A stretch of DNA of 10,388 nucleotides from Clostridia bacterium (lineage in GTDB: Bacteria; Bacillota; Clostridia; Christensenellales; CAG-314): assembly GCA_017452035.1 (NCBI GenBank), contig JAFTNE010000211.1, forward strand, positions 1 to 10,388, in the 5' to 3' direction. The notes beneath the pieces are model-generated. The model saw only the letters and a list, made by a program, of their open reading frames with translations. It was not told the origin of the DNA and made no database searches. Of the stretch, positions 1-5,514 are shown piece after piece. The translations under genes were made by a program, and so were the position numbers. Positions within the stretch are counted from its first letter, which is position 1, and each line of letters begins with the position of its first letter.

Positions 1-65
1 GCTTTTGCGCTTTGTTTTCAATACTACCCCCTACGCTGTGACAGCTCCCTGCTGTTGCGCTTTTT
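1..65. other. Probable host flank left of attL
   Basis: This short stretch lies outside the left repeat. It shows no coding region. A stem GTTGC/GCAAC (53-57 with 68-72) straddles the repeat boundary around a T-run. No convincing promoter for the rightward toxin gene is visible: AATACT at 20-25 could be a -10, but its -35 would lie outside the window. Confidence 0.4.
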
Positions 66-80
66 TTGCAACAAAAAAGG
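66..80. repeat. attL: Candidate attL core (15-bp direct repeat)
   Basis: TTGCAACAAAAAAGG is identical to 10359-10373, which lies 77 bp after the integrase stop codon. Identity ends abruptly on both sides. The distance between copies (10,293 bp) encloses every phage gene. The last bases of the core form part of the ribosome site (AAGGAGG, 77-83) of the small toxin-like gene and the T-run of its antisense RNA, so recombination changes what lies upstream of that gene. Integration by the tyrosine recombinase at this site is inferred. Confidence 0.6.
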
Positions 81-177
81 AGGTTAGTTACATGAACGTC
101 ATATCCATCATCCAAATAGTTCTTATGACAATTCAAATCATACTCGACATTATAAAAATATCTCGTAACTAACCACC
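79..177 (+). promoter_or_regulatory. Long-range inverted repeat hiding the toxin ribosome site
   Basis: Bases 79-91 (GGAGGTTAGTTAC), containing the ribosome site, pair with 165-177 (GTAACTAACCACC) just at and beyond the stop codon: 10 contiguous base pairs, then one mismatch, then two more pairs. In the toxin mRNA this would close the whole reading frame in a loop and mask the ribosome site. A competing local hairpin, CTAACC (169-174) with GGTTAG (182-187), would free it. On the opposite strand the same arms form a stem followed directly by six T residues, which could terminate the antisense RNA. Confidence 0.6.
92..172 (+). CDS. 26-aa hydrophobic peptide, probable type I toxin
   Basis: The ORF encodes 26 residues. 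It starts MNVISIIQIV, has a continuous Ile/Leu-rich helix-forming stretch from about residue 4 to 23, and ends with the basic, polar tail KISRN. An excellent ribosome site AAGGAGG lies 8 bases before the ATG. The gene points opposite to the phage operon and is faced by a consensus antisense promoter. Its leader and 3' end are complementary, as in known type I toxin mRNAs. Small size, one hydrophobic helix and a charged C-terminus fit membrane-acting toxins of that class (for example Fst- or TxpA-like in general form), but I recognise no specific family. The helix contains Gln, Thr and Asp, so an amphipathic lytic peptide is an alternative. No promoter for it is visible within the prophage part. 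Confidence 0.6.
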   Translation: MNVISIIQIVLMTIQIILDIIKISRN

Positions 178-187
178 TTTCGGTTAG

Positions 188-216
188 AGTATAGCACAAC
201 GGCCAGGCTCTGTCAA
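188..216 (-). promoter_or_regulatory. Consensus sigma-70 promoter for antisense RNA
   Basis: On the minus strand, TTGACA (216-211), a 17-bp spacer and TATACT (193-188) match the vegetative consensus at 11 of 12 positions. It lies just past the rep stop codon and reads leftward, across the toxin gene and toward attL. Predicted start is near 181. No phage reading frame lies downstream, so an RNA product is the simplest explanation. Confidence 0.75.
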
Positions 217-234
217 GCGCCCCCTATACCTCCC

Positions 235-1365
235 CTAACCAAGGGGTGTGCCATAATTTCTAAAAACGCTAAAGCGTTCTGTTTCTTCCGTCAAATTCAA
301 ACCATTTTGCTCACAAAATACCTTGAACTCATCATCCGTCAAAAACAACGTTGTTTTTGTTTTGTTTTGCAAGTTTCGTGTATGCATGAAACGTTTTTTG
401 TTGTAGCCCAGATTACTTTGCTTTGTTAGATACTTTGCCAAGTAATTACTAACAGTTATCTGGTTTGTGTTGTCGCCAGGAAGTATCGCACAACTATTAA
501 TGCCATAAGGATATTTATTTAGACAAAACAGTATTGAACCCAAACTGTCTCGTTGCAATTCTCCGTAGTTGTAGTAAGGCACCAAATACCATTTATATGG
601 AACATCTGGCTTAATGGTGAACTCTCCCTCCGGTGTGAAGGTACAAAAACCGGTTTTCCCCTTGTCCGGGCCACCTTTGCAAGTGCGCTGTGGGAGTTTT
701 GAAATGTCTCCAAAATCTACAATTGGCAATGGCTCTGTTGTTGTTATGAACGCATGAAAGTGTTGCGCTCCGTCCTTGTGGTCCTCCGGTACGTTAGCAA
801 CCATCAAATTCTTGTCAAAGTGCTTAAATTTGTCTTGAAACCTTTGCCAAAGCAAATTTGTGAAAGTGCTATCTTGTCGATGTGCTACCAACCTTGGGCT
901 AAATGTAAACGTAAAGAAGTATGTCCACGTATTGCTTAATACGTAACCAAAGAACACGTCCTTTGCACGTCTACCAGCTCGGTACTTGTTGCGCGACAAG
1001 TACGCTGGTGTGGCCTTCTTCTTGCGTGGTATCAACAAATTGCCATTTACTTTCAAAAACAACCTACTCCGGTCTACCTTATCATTGATAATGCGTTCCG
1101 GAACACAAAACTCATCTCTACGAATTACACTTATCTTACCATCTGCAAAACGATTTATCACTACGTTAACTTTGCGCATTTGTCGAAACGTCTCATCAGC
1201 CAAGCGCACACAGTCTGCAAGCTTTGGACAATATTTGTTGCAGTAGGTATTGTCCAATAAAAAAGCCTTGTCACTTCTAACATACATTGGATATTCCATC
1301 TGCTCATACTCGCATTTGAAACCTTCTTTTCCTTTATTTTTTGCATAGAAATGACAAGGACGCAT
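235..1365 (-). CDS. HUH-type rolling-circle replication initiator (Rep)
   Basis: This 376-aa protein would nick the replicative form of the phage at its origin and covalently hold the 5' end during rolling-circle replication. Motif 1 is FFTFTF at about 150-155. The metal-binding HUH motif is HFH at 202-204. The catalytic region is YLAKYLTK at 308-315, with two tyrosines three residues apart, as in the phiX174 gpA-like group. The N-terminal 60 residues hold several Cys (including CNKYC and ADC near 42-52), which might bind zinc. I place the start at 1365 because AAGGGG lies 7 bases before it and a perfect hairpin sits upstream. Two in-frame ATGs (1416, 1398) lie in or beyond that hairpin. It is the last gene of the leftward operon, separated from it by the hairpin-rich region. 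Confidence 0.85.
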   Translation of the reverse strand: MRPCHFYAKNKGKEGFKCEYEQMEYPMYVRSDKAFLLDNTYCNKYCPKLADCVRLADETFRQMRKVNVVINRFADGKISVIRRDEFCVPERIINDKVDRSRLFLKVNGNLLIPRKKKATPAYLSRNKYRAGRRAKDVFFGYVLSNTWTYFFTFTFSPRLVAHRQDSTFTNLLWQRFQDKFKHFDKNLMVANVPEDHKDGAQHFHAFITTTEPLPIVDFGDISKLPQRTCKGGPDKGKTGFCTFTPEGEFTIKPDVPYKWYLVPYYNYGELQRDSLGSILFCLNKYPYGINSCAILPGDNTNQITVSNYLAKYLTKQSNLGYNKKRFMHTRNLQNKTKTTLFLTDDEFKVFCEQNGLNLTEETERFSVFRNYGTPLG

Positions 1366-1372
1366 TTTTCTT

Positions 1373-1414
1373 CCCCTTTTTCGATTAAGTGTGACCATTA
1401 TCAAGGGGTCACAC
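1373..1414 (-). promoter_or_regulatory. Rep leader hairpin with anti-ribosome-site loop
   Basis: A perfect 8-bp stem, GTGTGACC/GGTCACAC (1389-1396 with 1407-1414), lies in the leader of rep. On the mRNA strand the sequence CCCCTT (1408-1403), at the stem-loop edge, is perfectly complementary to the rep ribosome site AAGGGG (1378-1373). Translation of rep could therefore be switched by refolding or by a bound phage protein, comparable in idea to control of gene II by gpV in M13-type phages. On the + strand the same stem is followed by T-runs and could stop antisense transcripts. Confidence 0.45.
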
Positions 1415-1499
1415 AATTTTTTAGTTTTTTGTTATGCCCAGGCCCAAGTGACTCATCGTGTTGGAGCTGGGTGAACGTAAAGGTTCGAACGGTATCAAC

Positions 1500-1539
1500 G
1501 TTGCGAAAACGGAGGGCAAGCCCTTCCGTTTTTCGCAAC
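1500..1539. repeat. Long imperfect hairpin in the intergenic region
   Basis: The left arm GTTGCGAAAACGGAGGG pairs with the right arm CCTTCCGTTTTTCGCAAC. The arms are of unequal length and pair over about 16 bp with two single-base bulges, and the loop is short. It is stable in single-stranded DNA on either strand and is a candidate packaging hairpin or replication origin element. Confidence 0.6.
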
Positions 1540-1582
1540 TGCTGGTGGTTGGATGTACCACGTGCCCGACCTGCCCAATGCC

Positions 1583-1659
1583 GTCAAGCGTTGTGCCGGC
1601 GATGCCGGACTTTATCCTTCCCGGCGCAAAGCGCCGTGAACATAAACAAAACGCTTGAC
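1583..1659. repeat. 13-bp inverted repeat enclosing nested hairpins
   Basis: GTCAAGCGTTGTG (1583-1595) and CAAAACGCTTGAC (1647-1659) pair with one mismatch. Inside lies CGGCGC-AAA-GCGCCG (1622-1636), a perfect 6-bp stem with a 3-base loop, and the self-complementary CCGG elements near 1596-1608. Together they form a branched, cruciform-like structure, typical of phage origins and packaging signals. Function is inferred. Confidence 0.55.
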
Positions 1660-1689
1660 TGCCTTGTGCTTGCCGGACTGAGAGCAGGT

Positions 1690-1718
1690 ACGAGGAAACA
1701 CCTAAAGTGTTTCCACGT
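1690..1718. repeat. Hairpin over the stop codon of the 132-aa gene
   Basis: GGAAACAC (1694-1701), a 5-base loop CTAAA and GTGTTTCC (1707-1714) form a perfect 8-bp stem, extendable to 12 bp with one mismatch. The loop contains the TAG stop of the leftward 132-aa gene. There is no T-run on the transcript strand, so it is more likely an RNA 3'-end stabiliser, pause site or DNA hairpin than a terminator. Confidence 0.55.
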
Positions 1719-2100
1719 CTCTCGATTGTGGTACTGGTAATGTTTGTGGTGTGTCAGAGCTCGATGCTGGGGTTGTTGGAGGCATGGCCTTTTCTTCCAA
1801 TCGTTTGAGCTCAGCTTTGAAATCTACCATGTAGGTTCTTAGCAACTTCTTGGCAATCTTATTATTCCAAAACAAGAACACTCTACGTGGGAGCCAGTTG
1901 CGCACTTTGAACTTAAGCTCAAAACGTTCACGACCAACAGCAAGGGCGCGTTCTGCAAATAAAACGTCAAGCTCCTCCTTGTAGGACATTAAAAGAGCCT
2001 CTGCAGACAATTTGTATTGTCTTTCAGTCAATAGCCCTCTTGCTTGGTATAGGTCGCCGTAGAGTGCGAAGTATTTATCATTTAATTCCTTCAATGTCAT
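1702..2100 (-). CDS. 132-aa protein of unknown function, coupled to Zot
   Basis: I do not recognise this family. The protein is predicted to be largely helical: charged helices cover residues 1-60, a basic aromatic segment (RNWLPRRVFLFWNNK) lies at about 68-82, another helix follows to about 104, and the tail is rich in Pro, Thr and Ser. No clear signal peptide or full membrane segment is visible, so it probably acts in the cytoplasm or at the membrane surface. Its ATG overlaps the stop of the assembly ATPase gene (ATGA), with AAAGGA upstream, so the two are probably made together. By position it may be a partner of the ATPase in assembly, but this is inferred from context only. Confidence 0.75.
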   Translation of the reverse strand: MTLKELNDKYFALYGDLYQARGLLTERQYKLSAEALLMSYKEELDVLFAERALAVGRERFELKFKVRNWLPRRVFLFWNNKIAKKLLRTYMVDFKAELKRLEEKAMPPTTPASSSDTPQTLPVPQSRDVETL

Positions 2101-2903
2101 TGTTTCTTTCCTTTACTGGGGTAAAAACCCTCCGGTGCAGTTTGTGGATAAAATTGCCAAGCATACTCACGTTCTACGTCTGCATCACCAATAGGATGCA
2201 CGATGTAATTGAAATCGCCATTGCCCGGTGGAAGAAAGACGTTGAAGTAGCTCCGGCTTTCGAAGTGGTCAAACACATTGCCCTCAAAACGTTCTTTGCA
2301 AAGAGTGCCAACTTTCAAATCGCCTGCAAGGTATTTTTCCACAGCTTTCCAGTCGTCAAATTCACGATAGATAAAAGTGGTTGCTACAATGTTCCCGGAC
2401 TTGTCCAGCTCGTGTTCGAGCTTTAACATTTCAACAAATCTCTCGCAAAGCTCTCGAATGTTGACGTCAATTAGCCCAGGACGTTGCACGTCCATCATGA
2501 TGTCAAGGCCAAAATGTCGATGCTCTTCAAAAAATCTCGAAACCCACTCAGGGAAATCTCGGCTTTGTCTGCTGTTGTAATAACGTTGCGCCTCAGCAAG
2601 ATAAATTCTACTGCATGGAGGAAGGTGGAACACGGCCAAGTTTTCGTTATCAAAACCAAGTCGAAAACCGTCTACGTAAAAGCTCACTCTAAGCTTGCCG
2701 TAGCTGTGTTGCGCAGTGATACGGTAATTAGAGTACACCGGGCTAAATGGTGGTGTAGAGAAGTCTCCAGATTTCAGCACTTGTGCCTGGCTTGCTTTCA
2801 AAAGCTCCAAACACTGCTCACTGCCGTTCATATACTTGACTGCATCAGCCGTCATGTAGGCCGTTTTGCCGGCGCCCGGCTTGCCAAAAACGATGGTTAT
2901 CAC
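2097..2903 (-). CDS. zot: Zot/gpI-type filamentous phage assembly ATPase
   Basis: This 268-aa protein is the expected motor for extruding phage DNA through the inner-membrane assembly site. Walker A is GKPGAGKT at residues 7-14. The segment IYLAEAQRYYNSR (about 100-112) matches the family's Walker B block (M13 gpI has VLDECGTWFNTR in this place). It is followed by the typical EEHRHFGLDIMMDVQ at about 126-140. Two oddities: the Walker B aspartate is replaced by Ala (AE instead of DE), and I see no transmembrane helix after the ATPase domain, although gpI is normally membrane-anchored. The start is GTG, overlapping the TGA of the upstream 121-aa gene (GTGA), with GGAG 7 bases before. Family assignment is firm; the effect of the changed residue is unknown. 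Confidence 0.88.
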   Translation of the reverse strand: MITIVFGKPGAGKTAYMTADAVKYMNGSEQCLELLKASQAQVLKSGDFSTPPFSPVYSNYRITAQHSYGKLRVSFYVDGFRLGFDNENLAVFHLPPCSRIYLAEAQRYYNSRQSRDFPEWVSRFFEEHRHFGLDIMMDVQRPGLIDVNIRELCERFVEMLKLEHELDKSGNIVATTFIYREFDDWKAVEKYLAGDLKVGTLCKERFEGNVFDHFESRSYFNVFLPPGNGDFNYIVHPIGDADVEREYAWQFYPQTAPEGFYPSKGKKQ

Positions 2904-3265
2904 TTGCGTGCTCCTTTCTTTGAACTGGACTTTTTAGAGCCCGAACCCACTTTGTGGCCGACCATTTCTTCGTATAGTGATTTTTCGGCAAGATAACAAA
3001 CGGATTTACCTTTGTTGTTCTTATCATCCCAAAAGGCAAGTATACGATTTTTGCAAACTTTGGCTAAATCGGTACTGTCACGTACGAAGGTGCGAGGTTT
3101 CCCCTTTGCGCTGTTTGCAGGTTTACAAATGTATGGAGTGTCCCTACCAACAACACCATAAACACCTTCACGTAATTTGCCGTTACTGTAGGCTACTTCA
3201 TTAGAAATCACATACAAGCCTGCAAGATTTTTATCTTTTCTATTTCTTTTTACGTTTTTAGTCAT
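2900..3265 (-). CDS. Basic 121-aa protein of unknown function
   Basis: The protein is strongly basic at both ends: Lys/Arg-rich at residues 1-12, and a Ser/Lys/Gly tail (about 105-121) like a nucleic-acid-binding or disordered extension. The middle is a mixed domain with VYGVVGRDTPYICKP and several aromatics. There is no signal peptide or membrane segment. The start at 3265 is preferred because GGAG lies 7 bases upstream; an ATG 6 bases earlier is too close to it. It overlaps the ATPase gene by 4 bp. A single-stranded-DNA-binding role would fit charge and phage type but has no motif support. The rightward small-RNA promoter overlaps exactly its ribosome site and start codon. Confidence 0.7.
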   Translation of the reverse strand: MTKNVKRNRKDKNLAGLYVISNEVAYSNGKLREGVYGVVGRDTPYICKPANSAKGKPRTFVRDSTDLAKVCKNRILAFWDDKNNKGKSVCYLAEKSLYEEMVGHKVGSGSKKSSSKKGARK

Positions 3266-3293
3266 TGACATACTCCAATATTATTGATATAAT
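3265..3293 (+). promoter_or_regulatory. Perfect sigma-70 promoter reading against the operon
   Basis: TTGACA (3265-3270), a 17-bp spacer and TATAAT (3288-3293) match the consensus at all 12 positions with ideal spacing. The predicted start is near 3300. It drives rightward transcription into a gap with no + strand gene. A short palindrome, TATTAT-TGAT-ATAATA (3279-3294), covers the -10 and could be an operator. The spacer contains the ribosome site, and the -35 the start codon, of the leftward 121-aa gene. Confidence 0.75.
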
Positions 3294-3299
3294 ACTCTT

Positions 3300-3440
3300 G
3301 CGCTGGTGGTCATAAAAGTCCAAAGTTGCGGACAATGTCGTGCAACCGAGCAGAGTAGCAAAAGTGCTGAAATTGATTTACCATAGAGTAATGGGCTGTG
3401 AGGCTCTGCAAACCGTTCTGTTTTACAGGACGGTTTTTAT
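3300..3440 (+). ncRNA. Putative ~140-nt structured small RNA
   Basis: A perfect promoter and an intrinsic terminator delimit this transcript; no reading frame of note lies inside. Predicted folds are a hairpin at 3325-3346 (GTTGC with GCAAC, inner GAC with GTC), a closing stem GCAGAG/CTCTGC (3350-3355 with 3404-3409) around smaller hairpins, and the terminator stem (3411-3435). It is antisense to the operon mRNA between the 268-aa and 121-aa genes. Possible roles: controlling read-through or translation of the 121-aa/ATPase segment, priming complementary-strand synthesis (it would be complementary to the viral strand if that has the mRNA sense), or acting on host or rival-phage RNA. I recognise no known RNA family. 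Confidence 0.55.
3411..3440 (+). terminator. Intrinsic terminator of the rightward small RNA
   Basis: AACCGTTCTG (3411-3420) and CAGGACGGTT (3426-3435) form a 10-bp stem with one G-T wobble and a 5-base loop, followed on the + strand by TTTTTATTT. The T-run side shows it serves rightward transcription. On the leftward strand it is a hairpin just after the 268-aa gene, without a T-run. Confidence 0.7.
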
Positions 3441-3448
3441 TTGCAATT

Positions 3449-4255
3449 TTACGAACACGTCACAGTGCACGTTGCCTTGACACTTGGGTTGTTGGTTGCG
3501 TAGCAGGTCAGTATCATCTGGCCGTTAGTAAACGCTTTCTTGAATGTCAACGTCACACTCTTTTTGTCCGCAGATACCGTCATTGTTACGTAGTCCGTCA
3601 CGGCGCCAGTCAATGCTTTGCCAGATGCCCATGTGAGCGTCCACGTTAAGTCAGGATCCTCTGCTGCTGGCGTCCAAGATGCGGTCACAGTAAAAGACTT
3701 AACTGTGACTGCTGGTGCTATCGTATTTGCAGATGTCATGGTAAAACTACCAGAACTTGATCCAGAAGATATCTTGTAGCCTACCTTGGGAGTTGCTGTC
3801 CAACTTACGCTTGTACCGTATTCAACGTCAACAGCACCAGTTGACGTGAATGTCTTTGAATTGGATCCGTAAGTAATCTTGATGTTGTCCATCCCATTCA
3901 AAATGACAACGGTCAGTGTAAATGATTGCTTGCTTGCAGTTGGTGCAATTATATTTATTCCAAGGCTACTAGGAGTTAATGTTCCGCTCTCGGTATCCAA
4001 AATATACCCAGGTTTGGCGGTTGCTTTCCAGCTCAAAGTCATTCCCTCCAAACCTGGATAAGTACCACTTGCAGTGTAGATACGCGCATTGGCAGCATTG
4101 TATGTAGTACCTAAACATACTCCAATACTTTCAATACCAGTATTGAGTTGTATGCTAACAATCGCTCCAACAAGAGCCGCATCAGCCTGAATGCGTGGAA
4201 CTGACAACGTAAACACCATTAGGAGGGCCAAACAAACTACTAATACTTTCTTCAT
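3449..4255 (-). CDS. Secreted beta-rich protein with repeat and Ig-like domains
   Basis: The 268-aa protein starts with a clear signal peptide (MKK, hydrophobic core to about residue 20, likely cleavage near 25-27). There are two related beta-rich units, about 45-110 and 111-190. Each has the pattern of an SW.AT segment, a GY segment, a Gly/Ser-rich turn and a conserved AP near the end (SWKATAKPGYILD and SWTATPKVGYKIS). They resemble bacterial cell-surface repeat domains. The C-terminal 75 residues form an Ig-like (BIG-type) domain that closely resembles one in the phage 390-aa protein. No C-terminal membrane anchor is seen. It is coupled to the 420-aa gene by an ATGA overlap, with GGAGGG upstream. 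By position and build it is a candidate minor virion or adsorption protein; this is inference. Confidence 0.75.
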   Translation of the reverse strand: MKKVLVVCLALLMVFTLSVPRIQADAALVGAIVSIQLNTGIESIGVCLGTTYNAANARIYTASGTYPGLEGMTLSWKATAKPGYILDTESGTLTPSSLGINIIAPTASKQSFTLTVVILNGMDNIKITYGSNSKTFTSTGAVDVEYGTSVSWTATPKVGYKISSGSSSGSFTMTSANTIAPAVTVKSFTVTASWTPAAEDPDLTWTLTWASGKALTGAVTDYVTMTVSADKKSVTLTFKKAFTNGQMILTCYATNNPSVKATCTVTCS

Positions 4256-5514
4256 TTTTTATCCCTCCCAAATAGTAGACCAATCAACTTAAAGGGGGCA
4301 GTTAATATCCAAAAGACAATCTTGAATACCCACACAATGACGGTTGCAACTGGCTTTACAAGGCTTGCAACTATTGCCAAAACAACAATGGCAACGATTG
4401 CCCAAACCCACCAAGGAATTTCTGGAAGTTCAAAGCCTATTGGGTTTGTTATCTTGTTCATTACTGTTCCCATATTATAAACCTTTCCGTCCGTTTCAAA
4501 TTTCAATCGTAAAATTGTTACGTTGGCAATCTCTGTCCACATAGTCATAGGCGCCGTACCAAACGAGCCACCAGTTACCGAAAATGGTGTTTCTGTAAAT
4601 CTCAATACCCACTCAGCATCAGCAATTTCATTTTTGACGTCGTCAGTCAAGGTTTCATTTACAACAAAGTCTTGTGCTTTCACTATGCGAGAAAACTCAT
4701 AGTCTTGCGCCCAAAGTCTCAACGTTCCGTTTGGATTTGTAACTACGTCATCTTTGGAAACGAGAACTTCACGTTCCACCCAATCTCCACGTGTAACGAA
4801 TATCTGTTGAGTAACTGTACGCTGTTCAAAATACACACTTGCCTCTAACAAGTCATCCATGCGCTTGTCTGTGGAAAAAGCTACGTAATGGCTGTTGCAT
4901 CTACTACTTGTAAAAAGCCCCCAACCGTTTGAGTATTCAACATGGCTAACATATGGATTAAGTATCTTTATGGTTTCGACACCTGTCATAGCGTAAGTTA
5001 CGCCCTCGTTGGTATCTGTAACAGTCCACAGCTGTGCAACTTCAAATGCCACCTCGTTTGTAACGTTGTCGTTGTCTGTGCCAACGTCAAGCTTTGCATC
5101 CCAAGGACGGAAGATTGACGTTATGTCGTAGTAGCGCACGGTAGAGTTCTTGAGCTTGATGCCCTCAACCTTGTACTTGAACAACGTCTCTTCGCTACTC
5201 AACAACGTGAGCTTGTATTCGTGGGTATCTTCGGTTGCTGGTTCCTTTTCCTGCGCAAGGTGGATGCACGTTGCTTGTAGTTTGCCACAGGGCTGGTACA
5301 CGTACACAAGCAATTCGCCAGCAATGCTTTCAGCAATCTGGATAACTTGCAAGCTGTAGTCGTCCTTTATCTTGGGATAATCGGCAACGTAAAAATCTTT
5401 GTCTTGTTGCAGGTCGTCAAGCACGTTGGAGTATGAAGTCTCAGCAAATGCAACGGCTGGCAACGTCATTGAGACAATTACCAGCAACAATATGATGCAA
5501 ATGTATTTTTTCAA
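4252..5514 (-). CDS. Signal-peptide and membrane-anchored 420-aa protein, candidate minor coat/adsorption protein
   Basis: A signal peptide covers about residues 1-24 (ends AVAFA-ET). A long extracytoplasmic, beta-rich domain follows. The C-terminus has two adjacent hydrophobic stretches (about 367-391 and 392-415), Trp-rich, with a basic end GRDKK. This build (secreted domain, C-terminal membrane anchor, basic cytoplasmic tail) is that of gpIII-like proteins that cap filamentous phages and bind the receptor, but I see no sequence match. The start codon is TTG: TTGAAAAAA overlaps the previous stop (TTGA), and GGAGG lies 7 bases upstream. Confidence 0.75.
   Translation of the reverse strand: MKKYICIILLLVIVSMTLPAVAFAETSYSNVLDDLQQDKDFYVADYPKIKDDYSLQVIQIAESIAGELLVYVYQPCGKLQATCIHLAQEKEPATEDTHEYKLTLLSSEETLFKYKVEGIKLKNSTVRYYDITSIFRPWDAKLDVGTDNDNVTNEVAFEVAQLWTVTDTNEGVTYAMTGVETIKILNPYVSHVEYSNGWGLFTSSRCNSHYVAFSTDKRMDDLLEASVYFEQRTVTQQIFVTRGDWVEREVLVSKDDVVTNPNGTLRLWAQDYEFSRIVKAQDFVVNETLTDDVKNEIADAEWVLRFTETPFSVTGGSFGTAPMTMWTEIANVTILRLKFETDGKVYNMGTVMNKITNPIGFELPEIPWWVWAIVAIVVLAIVASLVKPVATVIVWVFKIVFWILTAPFKLIGLLFGRDKK

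Larger units (their letters stand above)
73..181 (-). ncRNA. Putative antisense antitoxin RNA
   Basis: This is the predicted transcript from the leftward consensus promoter. It would start near 181, be complementary to the toxin gene from its 3' hairpin through its ribosome site, and end in the T-run opposite 73-78. That T-run follows the second arm of a 13-bp stem with one mismatch (177-165 with 91-79). Length would be about 105-110 nt. Start and end are inferred; only the promoter, the complementarity and the stem plus T-run are seen. Confidence 0.5.
1417..1701. other. Hairpin-rich intergenic region, candidate origin/packaging signal
   Basis: No convincing gene lies here. The region is packed with inverted repeats, as in the intergenic region of filamentous phages that holds the replication origins and packaging signal. 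Seen: an imperfect long hairpin (1500-1539), a 13-bp inverted repeat with one mismatch enclosing smaller hairpins (1583-1659), and a hairpin at the end of the next gene (1690-1718). Its place immediately upstream of rep supports an origin. I could not identify the nick site. Confidence 0.55.

Noticed and set aside
1366..1416. Longer Rep start at 1416 or 1398
   Set aside because: These starts lie in or beyond the leader hairpin and lack a ribosome site; 1365 has AAGGGG at 7 bases.
1481..1489. GGTTCGAAC resembling a tRNA T-loop
   Set aside because: No acceptor, D or anticodon stems can be built around it; the palindrome alone explains the match.
1351..1740. Rightward ORF through the hairpin-rich intergenic region
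   Set aside because: The Cys/Arg-rich low-complexity translation comes from hairpin DNA; no ribosome site is present.
2484..2996. 170-codon rightward ORF over the ATPase gene, and other long + strand frames under the operon
   Set aside because: They are antisense shadows of well-supported leftward genes, with no ribosome sites and no sensible protein features.
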